Below, piece by piece: positions 46,963 through 55,997 of a stretch of 64,000 nucleotides of DNA; the first letter of the stretch is position 1, and each line of letters starts with the position of its first letter. The stretch spans positions 124,001-188,000 of the forward strand of contig NZ_JANKHH010000004.1 of assembly GCF_024626475.1 (NCBI RefSeq), written 5' to 3'. Source of the DNA: Parerythrobacter lacustris (GTDB taxonomy: Bacteria > Pseudomonadota > Alphaproteobacteria > Sphingomonadales > Sphingomonadaceae). Below the pieces are notes generated by a model. It did no database searches. It worked only from the letters and a program-made list of their open reading frames with translations, and was not told where the DNA came from. The translations under genes were made by a program, and so were the position numbers.

Positions 46963-48897
46963 TTACTGCGCTTCGCCGACGAGTTGCTTGCGCACCGCTT
47001 CGATCCCGGCGTCGTTTTTCTCGACCCCCATCTCCTTGCGGATCGCGGCGCGCAACTGTTCGGAATATTCCTGCCCCGTCGCCTGGCTCAGTTCGGCGAT
47101 CGTGCGCGCGAGGATCGGGTCGTTCGGTTCCACCTTGCCCGGCTCGATATTGTCCAGATCGATCACGAACCAGCCCGCGTTCTGCGGTGCTTCGAGCTTC
47201 TTGAAGGTCCCTTCGGCCATGCTGAACATCAGCGCCAGCGCAGGCGGAACGCGCTGGCCCGACTGTGCGAGCTGTTCGCGCGACAAGGTGATAGTGTCGA
47301 CCCCGGGCAGCGGCTTCGACTCTTCGGCCATGGCCGCCGCAAGAGTCTTGCCCGCCTTGAGGCGGCCGAGAATCCGGTCGGCGGCCTGCTTCGCCAGCTT
47401 CCCGCCTTCGGCGATCTTCCAGTCGGCGATGACCCTTGCGCGGATATCGTTCAGCGGGGCCGCTGCCGAAGGGGTGATTTCCGCGACCTCGAAGATCAGG
47501 AACGCCTGCCCTGCGGCCAGTTCGACCAGTTGAGGCTCCTGCTCCTCCATATCGAACGCGGTTTGCAGCGCGGGAATGATGACCTGCGGGGCCTGCTCCT
47601 GCGGCTTGTCGTAGACGAGACCGCCTGCGGTAAGGGGCGCAGTCACCTCGAGCTTTCCACCAACTGCCTTGGTGATGTCGCTGATCGATGCGCCGTCGCT
47701 GATCTGGGCTTCGATATCGGCTGCGAGATCGGTCACCACGGTGCGGCGTTTGGAAACGCGCAGGGTCTCGCGGATTTCCTCGGTTGCCTGCGCGAGCGTC
47801 TTGCCGTCCTGCCGGTCGATCGAATCGACCCGCGCGACATGGAAGCCCAGCCCGCTGCGGGCAGGGGCTGCCGCACTTCCGCGCGGCGCTTCGAACACAG
47901 CCTTCGCGACGGCGGCTGAAGTCTGCGCGGCAAACTCCGCCTGCGTCAACGGGCCCAGCTTGGCGGTTTGCAGACCTGCCCCGCGCGCTTCCTGCTCGAT
48001 CGTGCTTCCGCCGTTGACCTTGTTGCGGATCGATGTTGCCGCCTGCTGCGTCGGCACGATGAACTGCGTCACCGTACGGCGTTCGGTTGCCGCGAACTGC
48101 TTGCGATTGGCGTTGTAATAGTCGGCGATTTCCTTGTCGGTCGGTTCGCCCCGGGTGCCCAGATTGTCAATCCCGAAGGTGGCGTAGCGCATCGAGCGGC
48201 GCTCGGGTCGGACATAGTCGCCGCGATTCTTGTCGTAGAATGTCTTCAGCACTTGCGCAGACGGGTCCGAGCTTGGTGCGAAGGCGGTGCTGGGAATGAC
48301 CGCTATCGATCCGCTGCGGGTTTCCTTGAGCAGTGCCGCATATTGGTTGGCGAAACTGGGAGGAGCCTTCGCGCCGAATGACGCAGGCAGAAGAAGTTGC
48401 CGGGCGAGCAGTCCTTCGCGCAGGTCTTCGCGGACGCTGGCGTCGGACAAGCCCTGGCTTGCCAGCGCCTGGCGATAGGCTTCCTGGTCGAAATTGCCGT
48501 CCGATCCGCGGAACGCAGGGATTTGCAGGATTTCGCTGTTGACGAGATTCTCGCCCGCCCGCAGGCCGAAATCTTCGGCGAACCCGGCAATCGAGGAGCG
48601 CTCGATGAGGGAGTCGAGTACCTCGTCCAGACCGCCTTGCTCGATATAGGCCGGCATCGACATCGTCGGGTTCTGCTGGCGGATATTGCGCAAGGCATTG
48701 TTGGCTGCTGCCACGAGATCCGACGAGCTGATCTTTTCGTCGCCGACTACGGCTACGCGCTCGCCCCCGGCGATGCCGCCAAACGTCCCGGTGCTCGCGA
48801 CATCGCTAGTCGCGAAGGCGAAGCCGATCAGAATCACGAAACCGAGCGTGACCGGAATGCCAAGCTTGGATTTGAAGAAGTTACGGAAAATCTGCAT
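46963..48897 (-). CDS. ppiD: Peptidyl-prolyl isomerase, PpiD-like
   Basis: 644 residues from the ATG at 48897, which puts the anchor at the start (FFKSKLGIPVTLGFVILIGFAFA, residues 6-28). SurA_N-type chaperone domain follows (to about 230), then a parvulin-like PPIase domain around residues 250-370 and a second SurA/PpiD-like C-terminal region. The product is a periplasmic folding factor tethered to the inner membrane and probably near the Sec translocon. Parvulin motif conservation is weak, as in many PpiD proteins. It heads the minus-strand run ppiD-trpE-lipoprotein-pip. Confidence 0.88.
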   Translation of the reverse strand: MQIFRNFFKSKLGIPVTLGFVILIGFAFATSDVASTGTFGGIAGGERVAVVGDEKISSSDLVAAANNALRNIRQQNPTMSMPAYIEQGGLDEVLDSLIERSSIAGFAEDFGLRAGENLVNSEILQIPAFRGSDGNFDQEAYRQALASQGLSDASVREDLREGLLARQLLLPASFGAKAPPSFANQYAALLKETRSGSIAVIPSTAFAPSSDPSAQVLKTFYDKNRGDYVRPERRSMRYATFGIDNLGTRGEPTDKEIADYYNANRKQFAATERRTVTQFIVPTQQAATSIRNKVNGGSTIEQEARGAGLQTAKLGPLTQAEFAAQTSAAVAKAVFEAPRGSAAAPARSGLGFHVARVDSIDRQDGKTLAQATEEIRETLRVSKRRTVVTDLAADIEAQISDGASISDITKAVGGKLEVTAPLTAGGLVYDKPQEQAPQVIIPALQTAFDMEEQEPQLVELAAGQAFLIFEVAEITPSAAAPLNDIRARVIADWKIAEGGKLAKQAADRILGRLKAGKTLAAAMAEESKPLPGVDTITLSREQLAQSGQRVPPALALMFSMAEGTFKKLEAPQNAGWFVIDLDNIEPGKVEPNDPILARTIAELSQATGQEYSEQLRAAIRKEMGVEKNDAGIEAVRKQLVGEAQ

Positions 48898-49089
48898 GAA
48901 ACCTGTCGATTCGCGATTGGTTGGGGGCGGTGGGATGGCCGCTTTCAAAGGCGCGCTTTATCTCCCCTGCGACTTGGCCGCAACACTTGCCGCTTTGTTT
49001 TGACCTCGCCGCCAACTCCGGCTAGCGGTCGCCTCGCCTGGCCCCATATAAGGCGGCTGCATACCTCTCTCAGAATTCGGGAATCCCCT

Positions 49090-49860
49090 ATGGCCGAACG
49101 GCCCTATATCGTTGGCAACTGGAAAATGAACGGCACCCGCGCGATGCTCGCGCAGGCGCGTTCGATCGACCGCGCGGCGCAGAATCTCATGAAGGTGGAA
49201 GTCGCGCTGGCACCACCGTTTACCCTGATCCACCCCGTGCACCGCGAGGCCGAGCAGATCGGGGTGGGAGCGCAGGATTGTCACCCGCTGCCCGACGGCG
49301 CGCACACGGGCGACATCTCGGCGTCGATGGTTGCCGATGCCGGAGCGAAATTCGTTATCCTCGGCCACAGTGAGAGGCGACAGAACCACGGCGAGAGCAA
49401 TGCCCTGGTGCGCGAGAAGGGCACCGCTGCGATCGATGCCGGTTTGCGCATTATCCTGTGCGTTGGCGAAACCGAGGAAACCCGCGATGACGGTAAGGCC
49501 GAGAGTTTCGTGACCCGCCAGTTCAAGGCCTCGCTGCCCGAGACGTTGGCTAGCCCCGAGGAAAGCCTGACCGTCGCCTATGAGCCCGTCTGGGCGATCG
49601 GCACCGGACGCACGCCGACAGTCGAGGAAATCGGGGCTATGCACCGCGCGATCCGCGCGACGCTGGTCGAGCTCTATGGCGAGGCGCAGGGAACCGCCGT
49701 CCGAATACTCTATGGCGGGTCGGTCAATGCTGAAAATGCCCGCGAATTGCTCGCCGCTGACGAAGTGGGCGGCGCGCTTGTCGGTGGCGCGAGCCTCACG
49801 GCCGAGAGCTTCCTCGGTATAGTGCTTGCGGCAGCCGAACGGCTTGATCAGCCCGCCTGA
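49090..49860 (+). CDS. tpiA: Triose-phosphate isomerase
   Basis: 256 residues. It interconverts dihydroxyacetone phosphate and glyceraldehyde 3-phosphate. Catalytic Lys12 (GNWKMNG), His in LGHSERR, Glu in AYEPVWAIGTG and the phosphate loop YGGSVNAENA are all present. The ATG at 49090 was chosen as it places the first strand at residue 5. Divergent from ppiD with about 190 nt between starts. Confidence 0.97.
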   Translation: MAERPYIVGNWKMNGTRAMLAQARSIDRAAQNLMKVEVALAPPFTLIHPVHREAEQIGVGAQDCHPLPDGAHTGDISASMVADAGAKFVILGHSERRQNHGESNALVREKGTAAIDAGLRIILCVGETEETRDDGKAESFVTRQFKASLPETLASPEESLTVAYEPVWAIGTGRTPTVEEIGAMHRAIRATLVELYGEAQGTAVRILYGGSVNAENARELLAADEVGGALVGGASLTAESFLGIVLAAAERLDQPA

Positions 49861-49937
49861 TTTTGCCATCGCCCTATGCGCTTGCCGTTGTCGGTCGTGA
49901 TGACTACATGCGGCGCGCACACAGACAGAGATATCCC

Positions 49938-50267
49938 ATGTTCCTTTTCCTCACCGTCCTTCAGGTTATCGTGGCAGCCGCGCTTGTCGGGGTCATCCTC
50001 ATGCAGCGCTCGGAGGGGGGCGGCTTGGGCGTCGGTGGCAATCCCAATGGAATGATGAGCGCGCGGGGGGCGGCAGATTTCCTCTCCCGTTCGACCAAAT
50101 GGCTGGCGGTGGCTTTCGTGGCCCTTTCGATCGCGTTGGCTGCTTTGGCGGCGGGTAGCGATGAGACTCAGGAAATCACCACCACGATCGACCGGACGGT
50201 CGCCCCGGCGGCTCCGGCGCCCGCACCAGCTCCCGGTGGCGATCCGCTGGACGGCGCTGTCCGCTAA
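49938..50267 (+). CDS. secG: Preprotein translocase subunit SecG
   Basis: 109 residues. Two membrane helices (about 2-22 and 53-75) flank the conserved loop MQRSEGGGLGVGG. SecG assists SecYE protein export. The C-terminus is a Pro/Ala-rich repeat (APAAPAPAPAPGG). The ATG at 49938 matches the usual start; the longer frame from 49863 begins in the tpiA trailer. Confidence 0.93.
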   Translation: MFLFLTVLQVIVAAALVGVILMQRSEGGGLGVGGNPNGMMSARGAADFLSRSTKWLAVAFVALSIALAALAAGSDETQEITTTIDRTVAPAAPAPAPAPGGDPLDGAVR

Positions 50268-50288
50268 GCATATTTGTGTGACGCTTGT

Positions 50289-50316
50289 GGATTGACGCGC
50301 TTTGCCGCGCCAATCC
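50289..50316 (+). other. Hairpin between secG and pyrG
   Basis: GGATTG-A-CGCG and CGCG-C-CAATCC pair around a 6-nt loop. There is no T-run, so it is not an obvious intrinsic terminator; it may stabilise or attenuate the secG-pyrG transcript. The rest of the 90 nt gap holds an AAGGG ribosome-site stretch before pyrG. Confidence 0.35.
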
Positions 50317-50345
50317 GCTTGCGCCGAATCCGATTTGAAGCGTAA

Positions 50346-51992
<1,647 letters not shown>

Positions 51993-51999
51993 AAGCGAC

Positions 52000-52206
52000 A
52001 ATTTCATAACATACTTTATCTTTCGGCAAAAATGGCGCAGAGCGTCGCCGAGGACGTGCCTGCCATCGACGTAGTTCGATGGCGGAATGCTTTCACGCAA
52101 TAGGCTTGTTCCGGTCTTGACCGTCTTCTGCGACCCGGACGGTCATCTCCGGACAAGGCGGCGTACAAGCGTCGCGGGGGCGAGCCTTCGGGTTCGCCCC
52201 CTTTGC
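52000..52206 (+). ncRNA. Candidate structured RNA downstream of pyrG
   Basis: An A/T-rich island just after pyrG (about 52000-52030, unusual in this GC-rich window) could be a promoter. It is followed by three hairpins: GCCATCGA-6-TCGATGGC (52062-52083), GACCGTC-12-GACGGTC (52119-52144) and a strong terminator at 52176-52204. There is no ORF of note. This could be a small RNA of about 150-180 nt or simply the pyrG 3' untranslated region. No known RNA family was recognised. Confidence 0.35.
52176..52204 (+). terminator. Intrinsic terminator with UUCG tetraloop
   Basis: GGGGGCGAGCC-TTCG-GGTTCGCCCCC forms an 11-bp stem (one G-U pair) closed by the very stable C(UUCG)G loop, followed by TTT. It would end transcription from pyrG or from the candidate small RNA. 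It is strong by hairpin energy, though the T-tract is short. Confidence 0.75.
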
Positions 52207-52280
52207 GTTTCAGCAGCTCTAGGAAGCGGCCCGCGCTCCGATTGGGGAGGCGGGCCGGTCCGATTTCAAATTTGGTTGTG

Positions 52281-52760
52281 TCAGGCAGCGTTGGCTTCGT
52301 CGCTCGCCTTGCTGCCTTCGATTACCGACAAACCGGACTGACCGTTGACCGCGATCTTCTTCGGTTTCATCGCTTCCGGCACTTCCCGCACGAGGTCGAT
52401 CGCCAGGAGGCCGTCTTCCAGCCCGGCATTCTCGACCCGGACGTAGTCTGCCAGCTCGAACCGGCGCTCGAAGCCGCGATTGGCGATGCCGACGTGCAGC
52501 ATTTCACCGGCGATCTCGCTTTCGTCGCGCTTTTTCCCCTGCACCACGAGCAGGTTCTGCTGAGCGGTGATATCGATATCGGCGGGCTTGAAGCCGGCTA
52601 CGGCCAGCGTGATGCGGTACTCGTCATCGCCACGGCGCTCGATGTTGAAGGGTGGGTAATTATCACCGGAGTTGGCACGGGCCTGGTTTTCGAGGATATC
52701 GAACAGGCGGTCGAAACCAACGGTCGAACGGCGATAGGGGGTAAAATCAAAACGTGACAT
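52281..52760 (-). CDS. Small heat-shock protein (Hsp20 / alpha-crystallin family)
   Basis: 159 residues, ATP-independent chaperone that holds unfolding proteins. N-terminal MSRFDFTPYRRSTVGFDRLFDIL is typical of IbpA-like proteins. The alpha-crystallin domain (about 37-130) contains YRITLAVAGFKPADIDITAQQNLLVV and the GLEDGLLAIDLVREVPE segment, followed by a C-terminal I-x-V-type motif (KKIAVNG). The ATG at 52760 is preceded by GGAGGA inside a ROSE-like leader. Expression should be heat-inducible both transcriptionally and translationally. Confidence 0.94.
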   Translation of the reverse strand: MSRFDFTPYRRSTVGFDRLFDILENQARANSGDNYPPFNIERRGDDEYRITLAVAGFKPADIDITAQQNLLVVQGKKRDESEIAGEMLHVGIANRGFERRFELADYVRVENAGLEDGLLAIDLVREVPEAMKPKKIAVNGQSGLSVIEGSKASDEANAA

Positions 52761-52860
52761 CGAAACAAATCCTCCATTGAGCAATCTGACTGTCAGGAGC
52801 GCCCGGAGACCGGCGCGCTCCACTGATCGGTCGCAAACCCGTTGCGGCGTTTGCTTCCAA
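52761..52860 (-). promoter_or_regulatory. ROSE-type RNA thermometer in hsp20 leader
   Basis: The 5' leader of about 100 nt can form several stem-loops. The last contains TTGCT (52784-52780) six bases before GGAGGAT, matching the ROSE hallmark in which U(U/C)GCU pairs with the Shine-Dalgarno via a G-G mismatch. An upstream stem is formed by GGAGCGCGCCGG and CCGGGCGCTCC-like arms. Heat would melt the last helix and release the ribosome site. ROSE elements are known in many alphaproteobacterial small heat-shock genes. Confidence 0.7.
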
Positions 52861-52865
52861 TAACC

Positions 52866-52893
52866 AGATAAGGCGCACAAGCGGTAATTCAAG
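52866..52893 (-). promoter_or_regulatory. Candidate heat-shock (RpoH) promoter of hsp20
   Basis: On the minus strand CTTGAA (52893-52888) and CCTTATCT (52873-52866) are 14 nt apart, fitting the sigma-32 pattern CTTGAA-N13-15-CCCATNT apart from the -10 deviation. It is about 110 nt before the ATG, the right distance for the ROSE leader. The divergent grxC gene begins 33 nt away on the other side. Confidence 0.55.
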
Positions 52894-52926
52894 ATCTGTC
52901 AAGACACTGAAGCTGAAGGATAAAGT

Positions 52927-53190
52927 ATGAGTGCCTCGGAAGTTGTCATCTACACCAAATTCGGCTGCGGGTTTTGTTATCGCGCAAAGCGGCTGCTCGA
53001 AAGCAAGGGCGTGGCCTTTGCCGAGCACGACATCACGATGGGCGGCCCGAAGCGAGATGAGATGCTGCAACGCGCGCCCGGTGCGCGCACGGTCCCGCAG
53101 ATTTTTGTCGGGCAGACACACGTCGGCGGTTCGGACGATCTCCATGCGCTCGAGCGTGAAGGCAAGCTCGACGCGTTGCTCGCCGGGTAG
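52927..53190 (+). CDS. grxC: Glutaredoxin 3
   Basis: 87 residues, thioredoxin-fold disulfide reductase working with glutathione. The active site is C14-G-F-C17 rather than the usual CPYC; TVPQIFVGQTHVGGSDDL contains the cis-Pro and glutathione-binding GG motif. It is divergent from hsp20. The stop overlaps the next GTG by 1 nt, so it is coupled with the nitrilase-family gene, an arrangement common in this group. Confidence 0.93.
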   Translation: MSASEVVIYTKFGCGFCYRAKRLLESKGVAFAEHDITMGGPKRDEMLQRAPGARTVPQIFVGQTHVGGSDDLHALEREGKLDALLAG

Positions 53191-54005
53191 TGCCCAGGGT
53201 CGCGATCTTTCAGGCGAATACCGGGATCGATCCGGCCCGCAATGCTGTGGCGCTTCGCAGCGCAATTACCACAGCGGCGGACGGCGGGGCGACGATGTTG
53301 TTCACTCCGGAAATGTCGGGCCTGCTCGATCGGGACCGGAAGCGCGCCACGGCGCATGTGGTTGCCGAAGGGGAGAACCCGGTGCTGGCTGCGGCATGCG
53401 ACGGCGCCGCACAACACGGCCTCTGGATCGCGCTCGGTTCGCTGGCAGTAGCGGGTGACGGTGAGCGTTGGGCCAATCGCAGCTTCGTGATCGATGATGC
53501 GGGTGCGATTGTCGCCCGCTACGACAAGATGCATATGTTCGATGTCGACCTGGCCGATGGTGAAAGCTGGCGGGAGTCCAATGCCTACGCGCCCGGATCC
53601 GAGGTCGTGACGGTCGAGACCCCGGTGGGCCGATTGGGCCTGACCGTTTGCTACGACATTCGCTTTCCCGCGCTATTCGACGCGCTGGGCCGCGCCCGGT
53701 GCGATGTTATCGCCATCCCCGCCGCCTTCACCCGCCCGACCGGGCGCGATCACTGGCATCTGCTCCAGCGGGCGCGGGCGGTCGAAGCGAGCGCGTTCGT
53801 CGTCGCGGCAGCGCAGGTGGGGGAGCACGAGGACGGACGTCAGACCTATGGCCACAGCCTTGCGATCGATCCCTGGGGCAAGGTGCTGCTCGATATGGGA
53901 GGAGAGGCTCCGGGTGTCGGCTTCGTCGATCTCGACCTCGGGCGCATCGCCGAAGTGCGGCAGCAGGTCCCGAGCCTTGCCAACCGGCGCGAAATGCCCA
54001 AGTAG
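53190..54005 (+). CDS. Carbon-nitrogen hydrolase (nitrilase superfamily)
   Basis: 271 residues. The catalytic triad is Glu41 (FTPEMSG), Lys113 (RYDKMHMFD) and Cys154 (TVCYDIRFP). This is the Nit1/Nit2-like branch, which includes deaminated-glutathione and omega-amide amidases. Placement directly behind grxC would suit glutathione repair, but that is inference. The GTG start overlaps the grxC stop (TAGTG). The DUF1178 gene follows after 6 nt. Confidence 0.9.
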   Translation: MPRVAIFQANTGIDPARNAVALRSAITTAADGGATMLFTPEMSGLLDRDRKRATAHVVAEGENPVLAAACDGAAQHGLWIALGSLAVAGDGERWANRSFVIDDAGAIVARYDKMHMFDVDLADGESWRESNAYAPGSEVVTVETPVGRLGLTVCYDIRFPALFDALGRARCDVIAIPAAFTRPTGRDHWHLLQRARAVEASAFVVAAAQVGEHEDGRQTYGHSLAIDPWGKVLLDMGGEAPGVGFVDLDLGRIAEVRQQVPSLANRREMPK

Positions 54006-54011
54006 CGCAGC

Positions 54012-54470
54012 ATGATCGTATTCGACCTCCATTGCGACCACGGCCACAGGTTCGAAGGCTGGTTCGGCTCATCTGACGACTTTGCCAGCCAGCAGGATCG
54101 CGGACTGGTCGCCTGTCCTGAATGTGGCTCCGCCGCAGTTGGGAAGGCACCAATGGCGCCAGCAGTTCCGCGCAAGGGTAACAGTGTGGAGCAAGCGGTT
54201 CGCACTGCGTCGATGACCAGTGGTGAAATCCCGGCGGAAGTCCGCAAGGCCATGAAGGCGCTCGCCGAGGCCCAGATGAAAGCGCTGGCAAAAAGCAAAT
54301 GGGTCGGTGACGAATTCGCCGAGGAATCGCGCGCGATGCATTATGGTGAAAAGGATCTGGAAGCGATCCACGGCAAGGCGACGCTGAAGGAAGCGAAGGA
54401 ACTGCTCGACGAGGGCATCGAGGTCGCGCCGTTGCCGTTCCCGATTGCCGAGCCGGACAAACTCAACTGA
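54012..54470 (+). CDS. DUF1178 family protein
   Basis: 152 residues. N-terminal MIVFDLHCDHGHRFEGWFGSSDDF with CPECGS (two pairs of potential zinc ligands, C8/H10 and C37/C40) is diagnostic of DUF1178. The C-terminal half carries VRKAMKALAEAQMKALAKSKWVGDEFAEE and ends in PLPFP. Function unknown. Last gene of the grxC-nitrilase-DUF1178 run, followed by a tRNA gene. Confidence 0.9.
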   Translation: MIVFDLHCDHGHRFEGWFGSSDDFASQQDRGLVACPECGSAAVGKAPMAPAVPRKGNSVEQAVRTASMTSGEIPAEVRKAMKALAEAQMKALAKSKWVGDEFAEESRAMHYGEKDLEAIHGKATLKEAKELLDEGIEVAPLPFPIAEPDKLN

Positions 54471-54507
54471 TTGAACCTGCCCGAAGCGCTGCTATGGAGC
54501 GCGAGGC

Positions 54508-54584
54508 GCGCCCGTAGCTCAGCAGGATAGAGCACCAGATTCCTAATTTGGGGGCCACAGGTTCGAATCCTGTCGGGCGCACCA
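54508..54584 (+). tRNA. tRNA-Arg (anticodon CCT)
   Basis: 77 nt including encoded CCA. Acceptor arms GCGCCCG (54508-54514) and CGGGCGC (54574-54580) pair perfectly. D-arm AGCTC...GAGC, anticodon stem CCAGA/TTTGG around loop TTCCTAA with anticodon CCT (54542-54544), and T-arm CAGGTTCGAATCCTG are all regular. It reads AGG codons, rare in this GC-rich genome. Discriminator A is followed by genomic CCA. Confidence 0.97.
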
Positions 54585-54620
54585 TTGCGGTTCATCCCGC
54601 AAGGGGTGATCCGCAATGGT
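54581..54620 (+). terminator. Long hairpin starting in the tRNA-Arg 3' end
   Basis: ACCATTGCGG-T-TCATCCC pairs with GGGGTGA-T-CCGCAATGGT around a GCAA tetraloop: 17 pairs with a single T-T mismatch. The first three bases of the stem are the ACC of the tRNA tail. No T-run follows, so termination is uncertain; it may instead guide 3' processing. Confidence 0.5.
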
Positions 54621-54708
54621 GGGGCCATGCAGGTTCGGACCCGGAATCGAGGCGCAGCCGAGATGAACGAGCCCGCAGGGCGAGGACAATCCTGTCGGGC
54701 GCTCCAAC
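54619..54708 (+). repeat. Interrupted copy of the tRNA-Arg 3' half
   Basis: GGGGCCA...CAGGTTCG (54621-54637) and AATCCTGTCGGGCGCTCCA (54690-54708) together repeat the variable loop, T-arm and acceptor 3' strand of the tRNA just upstream, with A to T in ACCA. Between them is an extra segment of about 50 nt containing GCGCAGCCGAGATGAACGAG. Duplicated tRNA 3' ends are the usual scar of site-specific integration, but no integrase gene is nearby. Confidence 0.65.
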
Positions 54709-54710
54709 TC

Positions 54711-55895
54711 TTAACTCTGGCCGAAGCGCTTCCAGCCGATAAACGTCAGGAGCGTTGCCGCAGCCGAGGTCAATCCAAGCAGGACGCAAATCCCGGCCCA
54801 GTGATAATGGTCGTAGACCCAGGTCCCGGCGATGCTGCCAATCCCGCCACCGATGAACATCATGACGACGTAGATCGTGGTCAGCCGGGTTCGCAAGGCC
54901 GGCTCGAGGGTCAGGTAGGTCATGCGGCTCGTCACGTCGATCGCCGGTCCGACGAGATTGCCGATGAACATGGGTATCAACAGCAACCATAGCGAGCCGC
55001 CGAGGGGATAGAACAGCAGCAGGCCGCCCAGCTGGATGACTGCGAACACCAGACGCGCCTTGCGCGCGCCTATCCGATCCGCCCACCGGCCGAGCCGCGG
55101 GGTCGAGGCGATGCTGACCGCAGCAATCGCGGCGAGATAGCCTACCGTATCGACGCCATATCCCATTTCCGGGCTGGTCAGATGCAGCGCCAGGCCAAGC
55201 CACAGCGCGATGAATGCACCGAAATTGAGCGCTTGAATCGCTCCCGACAACAGGACCTCTGGGTGCTGCCGCATCAGGGGGAACAGCGACAGGACGAGCC
55301 GGTGGTAGGGGGTCGCGGCGGCAGGCTCGGTCCGCCGCTCCTGCATCAGGAACGGCAGGGCAAGCGTGATCGCTGCCATCAGCCCGGTCGCGATCCAGTA
55401 AACCACGCGCCAGCCATACATTTCGGTCACGATGCCCGCTCCGACCCGGGCTACGAGAATGCCGAGGATTACGCCAGCCGTCAGCAGCGCGGTAATCTGC
55501 CCGAGGCGCTCGGGCGCGACGCGCTTCGATGCGTAGGCAGGCAACAGGTACGGCGCAATGGTGAAGAAGCCGAGGACCGTCGATCCGGCGGTGAAGAGGG
55601 CAAAGTCCTGTGCCAGCGCCATGACCAGCAGTGAAAGCGTCTGTCCGGCGACGAAGATGATTGTCAGCCGCTTGTTCGAAAAGCGATCGCCCAGCGGCAG
55701 AAGCAGGAAGATACCGATCGCAAGCGCAAGCTGGTTGAGCGCGGGGACTAAACCGATCTCGGCCTGGCTGACGCGGAAATAGCTCGCGACATCGCTGACG
55801 ATCGGATGGATGTAATAGGCGTTGGCCGTGACCACCGCTGCGACGACGGTAAGCGCGATTTCCTGCGACCGCGTCAGGCGGTGATCGTCATTCAA
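54711..55895 (-). CDS. MFS transporter
   Basis: 394 residues from a TTG at 55895, chosen because homologous helices start soon after it; an ATG at 55970 would add 25 Arg-rich residues with no good SD, so the start is uncertain. Twelve membrane helices are visible, with the family loop GDRFSNKRL between helices 2 and 3 and the matching GRWADRIGARKARL between 8 and 9. It is probably an efflux carrier of the AraJ/drug type; substrate unknown. The 3' end abuts the tRNA half-copy. Confidence 0.88.
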   Translation of the reverse strand: MNDDHRLTRSQEIALTVVAAVVTANAYYIHPIVSDVASYFRVSQAEIGLVPALNQLALAIGIFLLLPLGDRFSNKRLTIIFVAGQTLSLLVMALAQDFALFTAGSTVLGFFTIAPYLLPAYASKRVAPERLGQITALLTAGVILGILVARVGAGIVTEMYGWRVVYWIATGLMAAITLALPFLMQERRTEPAAATPYHRLVLSLFPLMRQHPEVLLSGAIQALNFGAFIALWLGLALHLTSPEMGYGVDTVGYLAAIAAVSIASTPRLGRWADRIGARKARLVFAVIQLGGLLLFYPLGGSLWLLLIPMFIGNLVGPAIDVTSRMTYLTLEPALRTRLTTIYVVMMFIGGGIGSIAGTWVYDHYHWAGICVLLGLTSAAATLLTFIGWKRFGQS

Positions 55896-55997
55896 CGAAT
55901 TTGCCCAAGTCCGCCCATGCCGGCGAGGCTTAGGGGTGCCGGTTCGCAATGACCATCGGCAAGTTGGCAATCGCCTAAACGATTGCTGTGCGGGGAC

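Noticed and set aside
54508-54708. Second tRNA gene downstream of tRNA-Arg
   Set aside because: Only the 3' half is present and it is split by about 50 nt; no 5' acceptor, D-arm or anticodon arm.
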